Below are positions 36,438 to 64,000 of a stretch of DNA of 64,000 bases, piece by piece. Source of the stretch: Agelas oroides (lineage: Eukaryota > Porifera > Demospongiae > Agelasida > Agelasidae). The DNA lies in the NCBI GenBank assembly GCA_949130485.1, contig OX422185.1:12595967-12659966 (forward strand), given 5' to 3'. Every line of letters begins with the position of its first letter. Positions within the stretch are counted from its first letter, which is position 1. A program made the position numbers and the translations under genes. Under the pieces are notes generated by a model. The model was given only the letters and a program-made list of their open reading frames with translations, did no database searches and was not told where the DNA came from.

Positions 36438-37982
36438 CATGAGATCTGAGGGCAGAACAATCGAGAATACTTCTTTTGATAGGCCAGCTAGAGAATGAAG
36501 CTGGAGAAATGCATGCATTTAGGCATGCTCTGAAATGGAGGTCACGTACATCCACAATATAATTTTATTGCACAGTCATGTAATAAAATGGAATATCCAT
36601 GCAGTGTAAATTATATCATTGCGGCTATTTGGGTGGTATTTCCTGTTCACTTTTGACAGCTTCTTTGAAGTTGGGTAGTAGTCCTAAAAGGAAGTCATAG
36701 AACATGACAGTGATGAGTTAGCAACCATGGCCAGTCTCATTCCCAGTCTGGGATAAGCTGGAAATGTGACTACAACATTATGGTCAGCCTGAGTGAGCGG
36801 CAGCTTGATAACTTTTCAGCCACTGAAGGACTTCTTTTGTAGTTGGTAGATTTATGATGCTCTATCTCTGATGTTACTGAAAGATAGGCTCTAAATTTAA
36901 GGTGGCAGCGGAAGTCACTCAGCGGAGGTTAACGAAAAGATAAACCTGGGTTACAGTCAGGACCAGTGTTACTCCTAGTTTCAGGTTTTTAGGGCACTCT
37001 TGCTTTGCCTAATTTGGGTTTTAGTAGCTTATTAATATATTCATAATCCAAAATTGCCACTCGATGGACGCATCTACATGCTCACTGTAGGTAGCGTCCT
37101 AACCACCAATGTATCTCAAATCAGTCTGTGCCAGCTTTTGTTCAGAGCTACTCTCAAAGTCAGGCTAGACTCATGTTTGTCACTACTCTTGGAATGGACA
37201 ACTTTGACTGCATCAAAATGAATGCACATTTCAAAAAATTCACAGCTTGTCTATGGGAGGGGCTCATTCACGAGTGGAAGCAAGCATTACTAGCCCCACC
37301 TCTCCCCCTTATGTCGCTAAACAACTCACGGCTCTGTTCCACACACAACCACTCTTCAGCTTTCTTGTGTACTGCAGCGTAGTACCAACGATATATAGCG
37401 CATTCTAGTTAAAGCCTAGCCCGGCACTCAAAGCACCGGGCCACGGTCACCTACTAGGCTTGGCATACGATCGCAAGATCTGGGCCTACCCAATGAGTAC
37501 AGTCTTGGCCACCGTGGCCTTTCTGCTGCTTATAGACACAAGCTTGCTTTCACAAGCAGGCATTACGCACTACTCACAGCTACTGACACTACAGCACTCT
37601 ACTAAACTCCTTTTTTTTTTTTAAGTCGATCTAAGCTTATCTTCAAAGTTCCGACCACCATATGAGGGGTTCTGCCAGGCCACATCTTAACTAACTTAAT
37701 TATAAACTGATTATTGGATGCCAATGCCGACAGGAAATGGGGAAAATAATTTTACGGACAGTGAACGGTTTAATACTCCCAAAACTGACTGTGCGCTAAA
37801 AGTTTAAGAGGACAAAGAATTCCATCAGCTTGGATTCCAGGTTTGTCGACCTTGAAAATACAGGAGTCTCTGCCACCTTAAATGTAAACATCCCAATGGT
37901 CTTATTGCATGGAAGGGAGGGGTCAACTGGAAAGAGTCCACACTGTATTGCATACATATGGGTACGCTTGATTTTACAGCAC
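36438..37982. other. Intergenic stretch without recognised genes
   Basis: Short open frames only. GCCCGGCACTCAAAGCACCGGGC near 37423 forms a small hairpin next to a (T)12 run at 37612-37623, possibly a SINE remnant, but no Pol III boxes could be placed with confidence. Confidence 0.5.
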
Positions 37983-38549
37983 AGCTTATACCAAGAGCGC
38001 ATGATGACATCATTTATTATTGCGGAGGGAAGAGGAAGAGTGTGTAACTGCCAAAAATTCGAAACAGGCAGAATCTCCCACGTGTACTAAAAATAGAACA
38101 CACCTTCCCACAAATTCGCAGTTCCACGATCTACGACCTCACAACGCAGTGTTACCCTCGTAGTCAATAAGATGTGAATGCTCCAAGCTTACCTGGCAAG
38201 TTCTAACTACACAGGAATGGTTGTCGGCCCTTCCTGACATGAGGAACTTTGTGTTATGATACTATCCACGCCTGACAGTCGAAGAGGGCCGCGTAGCCTT
38301 TCTGTCAAACTCTTGAGCTTCTCCTTGGGTAACGCGCGGTCCTTATCCAACCGATAAGCCTCTAACTCGATTGTTTTGCTGCTACTTCTACTCACGCTTC
38401 ACCCGCACACTAGCTACATCTCGACCGGATGTGCTATTTATAGTACACACGAAAGATTCCACTTTTACCACGGCCAGAATAGGAAGTTACACGCTCTTCC
38501 TCCTCCCTCCGCAATAACAAATGATGTCATAATCCGCTCTTGCTTATAC
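37983..38549. mobile_element. MITE with about 65-bp TIRs and an internal ORF
   Basis: AGCTTATACCAAGAGCGCAT, ATGACATCATTTATTATTGC and GGAGGGAAGAGGAAGAGTGT at the left are mirrored at 38455-38549. A minus-strand frame at 38207-38395 starts MSRSSSKTIELEAYRLDKD and has a charged, helix-like composition unlike the AT-rich flanks. It may be captured host exon sequence, but there is no recognised family. Confidence 0.75.
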
Positions 38550-39045
38550 ATGTAGATAGTATAGCGCTATAGTTTGCTTCATTTCTTACACAAACATGTA
38601 GCCATTGAGCTAAGCGACTTCAAGACAACCTACTTACGAGGACAGCAAGGACAGTTTCGATCTAGACCAGCTGCCACATTGCAAGCAACACAGAATGAAT
38701 ACGCCTATGAGTCCCAATCCGGATATGGACCTGCCTCATCGCGTGCCCGGACAATTTGCCACTCAAAATGACTAATTCTGTCCCATCCAGTTATGAGATT
38801 TACCAATGAGATTTAGAACCCTGCTACTGACCAATAAGATTACTTGATTTCTTACAGCTATACTCTAAATGTACATATGTAGCTAACTATACAATTATTC
38901 TAACATTACAGTGCACAGTGTGCAAGCATAGCTTACCCATTTTTCTTGAGTGCCGTATTGCTTTGGCAATTTTCCTTTGCATCTTTGGACAGATACCTAG
39001 GTACATATAAAATACACCAGTATGTACACTTCGCCTGGACAATTG

Positions 39046-39297
39046 TGTGGCAGTCCCGTGTAGAAATCGAAGGTTATTCCGTCGCGTATTTCGATCGCAT
39101 CGGTGCCTTGAAAGTGCTGTATCGCTGAACTTCCATTAAGGGCGGGCTCATGCGTGCTTTGTAGATGCTTAATGAATCTACGAAGCGCATATGAGCCCCG
39201 CCCTTAACGGAAGTTCAGCGATACAGCACTTTCAAGGCACCGATGCGATCGAAATACGCGACGGAATAACCTTCGATTTCTACACGGGACTGCCACA
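39046..39297. mobile_element. Nearly perfect 252-bp palindrome
   Basis: TGTGGCAGTCCCGTGTAGAA at the left is the exact reverse complement of the right end. Both arms, about 107 bp, are identical through GATCGCATCGGTGCCTTGAA to AAGTTCAGCGATACAG. The centre (AAGGGCGGGCTCATGCGTGC and its partner) is a less perfect continuation. The lack of divergence implies a recent origin or ongoing arm-to-arm conversion. Confidence 0.9.
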
Positions 39298-40204
39298 TGT
39301 AGATATGAAATGCACAAGGAAAATGTAAGGGCTTTTTGTAGGAAATGTTATACAATGCAATGTATTCATGAAACCTTATATAGCAGAGGTGTGTGAGACA
39401 AAAGTGATACTGTGCACATGCTTGCAGGGTAGCAAGTTTCCATAGCTTGTACCTGTCTTTCTCCTTCCTATGATGTAACCGTCTGGTGTGAGGAACTGTC
39501 TCAGTAGCAACACATCTCTGTACCCAAACTTGTCCAGCCCATTTCTGCACAGTGGACACCCTACACCAATCGGGGGCTATGTAGTAGCAGAAAAACACCT
39601 GAATACCATACCTGGTCAGCACATCCTTCTTAGAACCTGTGCCTTATAACAGTATGTCTGGAGATATACAGCAGGTCTACATAGTATATACTGTAGTACA
39701 AAACCAATGCATGGTGGTAAGTTTAAAAGTTTTCCAATTTGTCGACTAGTCATGTGTGTTAACAACCAACTAGTTGATTGCTGAGAACCATGGTGCCGTG
39801 GGATAATAGAGGGTGTGGATTTACGTCATTGTATTGTTGCAACCATTGCTATGCTGCCATCTTGATAGGCAAAATGGACATTTTTTAATGGGACGTACAT
39901 ACTAGCGCCTCGAACTCCCTGCACTAACAACGATTCTACAAGCAGCATTCCTGTAATTCTTGCAAAGGTATGCTAACTGTCATTATTAGCTCTCTGCAAA
40001 ATTGATTATACATATCTGGTACTTGTTAGGACCCTTCCACATAACACACTGTAGACTTACATTGTGAGGAAGATTCTGTACGTCGAGTCACTACCTGCAT
40101 ATTTCCTCACCTTTGAAGGTTTTCTGTTTACGAGTGGTGAATCAGTCTTAGCATGTGTGACTGCAACTAGATGAGGAAGTGATGCACATTAATATTTGAA
40201 AAAA

Positions 40205-41562
40205 TAACTAATGAAGCAGCTTACAGATAAGCTGGTGGGTTCTATCATGGTGGATTTGAGTAAGGCGTTCGATATGGTTAGCCATACCATTCTACTCAAG
40301 AAGTTGGCAAGCTATGGTGTAAGGGCTGGTGAGTTAAGATGGTTTGATAACTATTTGAATGGGAGGAGACAGAGGGTGTGTATCAATGGAGTTCAGTCAT
40401 GTTGGACAGATATTTTGAGAGGAGTTCCACAAGGATCAATTTTAGGACCCTTGTTGTTTACAATATATGTAAATGACTTGCCACAATCTGTAGTCCATGG
40501 GAAGATCAAACAGTATGCAGACGACACAACCTTATATACTGTCAGTGACAACATTACAGATCTGTCGAATAGTTTGAGTATGGATCTTGCAGGAGTGACT
40601 GAGTGGGTGGAACGGAATGGGCTGCAGTTAAATCAAGCAAAGACCCAGATGATTCTGCTGAGCAGGAAGAAGAGGTCCAAAGAGTTGGAGAATGTGGTTG
40701 TTAAATTAAAGGGACAAGAAGTGGCTCGAAGTAGAAAGGTGAAGTATCTCGGAGTATGGGTGGATGAAGGTTTGACTTGGGTGGACCATGTGGAGGCAGT
40801 TCGAAGGAAGTGTTTGGGAGGCTTGGCAAAGCTGAGAAGGCTAAGAGATACTCTGCCTGCAGCCCTGAAGAAAAACATCTACAATGCACTAGTGTTGCCA
40901 CATCTGGACTATTGCTGTGTACTCTGGCAAGAATGCGGAATTCAGCTTCAAAAAAGAGTGGAGAGGATACAGAACTATGCAATGAGGCTTATTTGTTCAA
41001 AACCACCAAGGACACCTAGTGAAGAACTGAGGAGTGATATGAACTGGATGCCCCTGTCGAAAAGACGGGAGTTGTTCAGGTTGGTACTAGTCCACCGGTG
41101 TGTGCATGGGCGAGCACCTGCCTACCTGGCAGAGTGTTATGAGACTAACAAACAGTATGGACATTGTGTTACACGGGGAGCCAATAAATTGCATTTAAAG
41201 TCAGTGAACACAGAGTTTGGCAGGAGAGCTACCATGTTTAAAGGTGCACAAGAGTGGAACAAGTTACCGGCAGATCTGAGAAATGTGCAGAACATTAACA
41301 CATTTAGAAAACTCTTAAAAACTCAATACATTTGTGGCATTAGTACCTGAGTGTATTTTTACCTGTTTTCTTTAATTTTTGCTACTTCCTGCATGTTTGC
41401 AGTATTGTATTTAACCTTTTGCTTGTATGGTTTCCTTTCTTGTTTTGTTCTTTGGTGTTGTATGTATATACAGGACTCCCTGGTGGACCAGCCACTGGCT
41501 GAAGGGACATTTCCTGCTTGAAATTAAAATTAATCAATCAATCAATCAATCAATCAATCTTA
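40205..41562 (+). mobile_element. 5'-truncated CR1/L2-like LINE
   Basis: A partial reverse-transcriptase ORF is followed by a 3' UTR that ends in (AATC)n at 41527-41559. Head-truncation and a short-repeat tail are typical of target-primed LINE insertion. It is intergenic, upstream of the RASSF promoter. Confidence 0.85.
40211..41350 (+). CDS. Partial LINE reverse transcriptase
   Basis: 379 codons begin within the RT domain: VDLSKAFDMVSHTILLKKL (motif A), GVPQGSILGPLLFTIYVNDL (motif B) and YADDTTLY (motif C). The thumb and a C-terminal LGVWVDEGLTWVDHV...LPHLDYC region follow. This signature is that of the APE-type Jockey/CR1/L2 superfamily. The endonuclease and N-terminal ORF are missing, so the copy cannot be autonomous. 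The RT part itself has no stop, so the insertion is fairly young. Confidence 0.93.
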   Translation: MKQLTDKLVGSIMVDLSKAFDMVSHTILLKKLASYGVRAGELRWFDNYLNGRRQRVCINGVQSCWTDILRGVPQGSILGPLLFTIYVNDLPQSVVHGKIKQYADDTTLYTVSDNITDLSNSLSMDLAGVTEWVERNGLQLNQAKTQMILLSRKKRSKELENVVVKLKGQEVARSRKVKYLGVWVDEGLTWVDHVEAVRRKCLGGLAKLRRLRDTLPAALKKNIYNALVLPHLDYCCVLWQECGIQLQKRVERIQNYAMRLICSKPPRTPSEELRSDMNWMPLSKRRELFRLVLVHRCVHGRAPAYLAECYETNKQYGHCVTRGANKLHLKSVNTEFGRRATMFKGAQEWNKLPADLRNVQNINTFRKLLKTQYICGIST

Positions 41563-41724
41563 CGCACGTAAATCTCACCGTTAGTAGAGTAGATACTTCT
41601 CCTCAGCAGCGAAAACTGCACACAAGAGCTTCGCAATGCCAAGAAAACGGACATCCTCATGATACCATGCATGCTTCTGGATTTCAAATTTTATGGAGCT
41701 GATGTGTTTGTCCGGTTTATTAGA

Positions 41725-41863
41725 TCACACCCGGAAGGTCACGTGATTAAAAACATTAATATCGCGACCGAGTCGAGTGTGCAAAAGGGCAGCCATCTGT
41801 GATCACCACACGAGAAGCAGGAAGCAGAGGCTGACCTGGCCATTTCTGAAGTGAGCGTCCGCC
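41725..41863 (+). promoter_or_regulatory. Probable RASSF promoter/5' UTR with E-box and ETS-like site
   Basis: About 110-130 bases before the ATG lie CCCGGAAGGT (ETS-like core GGAA) and TCACGTGA (E-box CACGTG). No TATA box stands out. Assignment rests on position and core motifs only. Confidence 0.4.
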
Positions 41864-61265
<19,402 letters not shown>

Positions 61266-61744
61266 TCTCACCCACCTCTTTGCTACTCTAATGTATTGTA
61301 CCTTTCCCCGCTCACAAGCACAACATAAGCACAACAGCACAACATGTGCACTCTTTGTATGCATTCTTGCATATCTTATTTCTTTCCTTCTATCCACATT
61401 CTCGAAATGAACATGCAAAGTTATCGTTATACAGTATGGACTGGTATGTTATAATGTATAGTGAATCAGAATTTTCACATACAATTTTGTATCTTTTATT
61501 AAAATACTTTGTGTGTTTACAAAAATGATATTGTGGTGCTACATTGTCATTTGTCAGTAGATTCTCCAACTGAATCACTCTCAAGATATGTCTCTGTGTC
61601 TAGCAGACAGCTGAGGTGATCCTGGACCTGCTTTGAAAACAAGCCACCAGAACAAGAGTAATTCAGGAGTTGTATGTCGAGCACCAACACCACTGGCACA
61701 TCGATGTTCAAAATTTCACACATACATAAAGTGTGAAGTTAAAA
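61266..61744. other. RASSF 3' UTR and downstream spacer
   Basis: An AT-rich stretch follows the stop at 61265. ATTAAA at about 61498 is a possible polyadenylation signal. No further ORF or RNA gene was recognised. Confidence 0.5.
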
Positions 61745-61925
61745 CATAAAGGGAGATGGGGATGGGGCATTTATGGCTTAGATGGATGGGGCATTTTATG
61801 GCTTAAATGGGTGGGGCATTTATGGCTTAAATGGGTGGGGCATTTTATGGCTTAAATGGGTGTGGCATTTATGACTTAAATGGGTGGGGGCATTTATGGC
61901 TCAAATGGATGGGGCGGTTAGTTAC
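61745..61925. repeat. Tandem repeat, unit about 24-26 bp
   Basis: GGGTGGGGCATTTATGGCTT and AAAT repeat about seven times with one- or two-base length changes (TTT/TTTT). A related inverted fragment is at 55428-55470 (CCCCACCCATTTAAGCCATG). Confidence 0.9.
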
Positions 61926-62302
61926 TGTTTTTGGGAGATATGCTCAAAAAATACTGGTTTTCAGGGGAGTACCCTTTCCGGTCCTCGCATGACCACGGGT
62001 TTCGGTCCCTTTGAACTCCCAACCCGTGGCCTACTACAGAAAGGGTGGGACCACTCCCCGCCTAAGGTTTGCTTTGAGGAGCCCAGCTTTTGGTTGGCAC
62101 ATAGTGCTATGGGCATTCACAGTGCTATAAATACAAGACTTAAAAAACATTAAAAATGTAAAAAGATGTAGGGATGGCATGCCAAAAAGTATGCAAACAA
62201 GGTAGGGATAATGCAGGAAAGCAAAGGTCAACATATTGGCAAAGCCCCATCCCTACATCTTTTTCACACTACAGCTGATGCAATGCTGCTAGATCATATT
62301 TA

Positions 62303-62359
62303 TAGCCTCGTTCCTGAGCCGGCATGTGGGAGAAGGAAAGTGGCCTGGGGACGAGGCTA
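62303..62359. mobile_element. 57-bp mini-palindrome, TAGCCTCG ends
   Basis: TAGCCTCGTTCCTGAGCC mirrors GGCCTGGGGACGAGGCTA. It looks like the two ends of a larger TAGCCTCGTTCCCAG element fused after internal loss. Confidence 0.8.
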
Positions 62360-62476
62360 AAACCATGCCATGTACTTTAACGACACTTATATCATAAATC
62401 TGCAGTCTACTCTAACTCACTGATTAAAGTTGTTGAAGAGGTTCCGTATAACATAATGCTACCAATAGGGTCATAC

Positions 62477-62529
62477 TAGCCTTGTTCCCAGGCCACGTGG
62501 GAGAAGGAAGTGGCCTGAGAACAAGGCTA
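62477..62529. mobile_element. 53-bp mini-palindrome, TAGCCTTG ends
   Basis: TAGCCTTGTTCCCAGGCCAC mirrors GTGGCCTGAGAACAAGGCTA. It shares GTGGGAGAAGGAA with the previous copy, so the two are the same mini-element inserted 117 bases apart. Confidence 0.8.
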
Positions 62530-63246
62530 CAGCCATGAACTGCCAGTAAAGGTTGTGAACATTTTAAGAAGACCCCCATGCACTGTCTAACTGTAGTGTG
62601 AAAAAGATGTAGGGATGGGGCTTTGCCAATATGTTGACCTTTGCTTTCCTGCATTATCCCTACCTTGTTTGCATACTTTTTGGCATGCCATCCCTACATC
62701 TTTTTACATTTTTAATGTTTTTTAAGTCTTGTTTCTGTAATTTTTTGATGTTAATCTCAGTTACAGTTAGACCTAAGCCAAAGAAGAATATTTCACCGAG
62801 TGTAACCACAACACCAGAACTTGGAACGGCGTTGACAGTTTTAATAGTAGTGGTTACAGGCATGTAATAATATAGCCAGCTAGAACCTGCTGAAGGGCCA
62901 ACCACTCTCCGTACCAAACTTTGTGAAACCAATTTCATGATTCAATAATTTGTCAATCACATGACGACTGACCAGCTGCAGCACAGAAAACTATCATACT
63001 GACAACTGACCATCCTAGCTTTACAGTTCACTAAAGCTGTGAGTAGGCAGCTGAATGCAGCGCCTTACCTACGTGGTGTTCATAAGCCTTGCCCAATGTC
63101 GCGGGGGGAAAAGACCGTGCCAGTCATCATGCCCGCTCGCTTGTGTACTCTCGCTTCCAGACCAATAACCGTGGTCTTTGGTCTGGGAACGAGACTTCGT
63201 GTGCGCAAAATTAGAAAATGGCGTCCTAAGCCTCAGAGTGTTGTGA

Positions 63247-63345
63247 ATGGCTTTTGTTGACCAGGGTGAATTTGAAGCTATGAAGACGCTGAGTGGTTGG
63301 GAAGCTGAGCGCTGTGATGAGCATCCGTTTCGTGCTAAAATCAAG
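63247..63345 (+). CDS. First coding exon of an unidentified gene
   Basis: ATG at 63247 opens 33 codons (MAFVDQGEFEAMKTLSGW, then EAERCDEHPFRAKIK) that end exactly at donor GTGAGT (63346). No family is recognised. The rest of the gene is beyond the window. The intron begins inside a long palindrome, so the donor lies on its left boundary. Confidence 0.6.
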
Positions 63346-63346
63346 G

Positions 63347-64000
63347 TGAGTACTTGAGCCGTTTTCGAGTTATCATAATTTACAAAGTGGTCGGAACAAA
63401 GAAAGAAAGAAGAATACGAAAAATGACACTTTTGCTATCGCACACTTTTGAGTTTAGCTGTCTTCCGCGTGGCTTGTGGCCACTTATATGAGTCTTGCTG
63501 ATCACAAAGGCACTCAAAGAGGAGGCCTGGGCGCTTAAATAAGCTTTTTGCGTGTTTGTGGTGAAGTTATATGGCTTTTGCTTAAGTATTGCATATATTG
63601 CGCGTCGGCGCCATCCCTACATAGAGAGTCTACCGACTCTCTGATTCAAATTACTAAACAAATTGGGGGTGGGGCTCAATGGGTGGAGTTATTATATTAA
63701 CTTATCAGAGAGTCGGTAGACTCTCTATGTAGGGATGGCGCCGACGCGCAATATATGCAATACTTAAGCAAAAGCCGTATAACTTCACCACAACACGCTA
63801 AAAGCTTATTTAAGAGCCCAGACATCCTCTTTGAGTGCCTTTGTGATCAGCAAGACTCATATAAGTGGCCAAAAGCCACGTGGAAGACAGCTAAACGCAA
63901 AAGTGTGCGGTAGCAAAAGTACCATTTTTCGTATTCTTTCTTCTTTCTTTGTTCAGACCACTTGTCAAACGACGATAACTCGAAAACGGCTCAAGTACTC
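63347..64000. repeat. 650-bp palindrome running off the window end
   Basis: GAGTACTTGAGCCGTTTTCG at 63348 is reverse-complemented by the last bases of the window. Arms of about 295 bases match throughout (GCGCGTCGGCGCCATCCCTA, AGAGAGTCTACCGACTCTCT) around a 55-base spacer at about 63645-63703. Scattered mismatches show that the arms are old. Confidence 0.9.

Larger units (their letters stand above)
62134..62731. mobile_element. Foldback element with two 141-bp arms
   Basis: Arms 62134-62274 and 62591-62731 are inverted copies of equal length and almost identical (GATGTAGGGATGGCATGCCA and GCAAAGCCCCATCCCTACAT in each). The 316-base spacer holds two small palindromes. Confidence 0.9.

Noticed and set aside
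62034-62867. Identical short proteins on both strands
   Set aside because: They are the two arms of the foldback element, not genes.

Overview
The window is animal genomic DNA with split genes and GT-AG introns. It is densely seeded with retrotransposons, palindromic MITE-like elements and microsatellites. The gene architectures (HECT ligase, LIM-RA-SARAH RASSF, an RNF213-like giant protein), the ZMYM/QRICH1-type DUF3504 ORF and the many foldback repeats suggest a marine invertebrate, most likely a sponge. This placement is inference, because no search could be run.

Layout. (1) 187-5381, plus strand: the last seven exons of a HECT E3 ubiquitin ligase. Its last intron carries a decayed TIR element with a broken DUF3504 ORF. 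(2) 25795 down to 6689, minus strand: a gene of more than 30 exons (about 1,900 codons visible). It resembles the C-terminal region of RNF213/mysterin and ends in two tandem SAM domains. It meets the HECT gene tail to tail. One intron (9819-17357) holds two related R2-like non-LTR retrotransposons, each lying between GA-rich tracts. (3) 25.8-31.8 kb: a nested stack in which an old repeat is split by an 8-bp-TSD MITE and then by a Gypsy-type LTR element with near-identical LTRs and a CACTG target duplication. (4) 32699-31922, minus strand: two exons of an unrecognised N-terminus, possibly the 5' end of the SAM/RNF213-like gene. (5) 32.7-41.8 kb: intergenic, with a series of MITEs, an almost perfect 252-bp palindrome and a 5'-truncated CR1/L2-like LINE. 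(6) 41864-61265, plus strand: a complete eleven-exon gene of 469 codons encoding LIM + RA + SARAH, the layout of Drosophila RASSF. Its 9.2-kb first intron and later introns contain SINEs, MITEs and minisatellites. (7) 63247, plus strand: the first exon of another gene, directly followed by a 650-bp palindrome that runs off the window.

Functionally, two of the three large genes point to ubiquitin signalling (HECT, RNF213-like) and one to Ras/Hippo-type signalling (RASSF). They are not an operon and nothing shows that they act together. The most unusual points are the microsatellite-associated R2-like pair with a conserved 5' UTR pairing, the SAM-SAM tail on an RNF213-like protein, CA-repeat tracts that form or abut many 3' splice sites in three genes, and the number of long palindromes.
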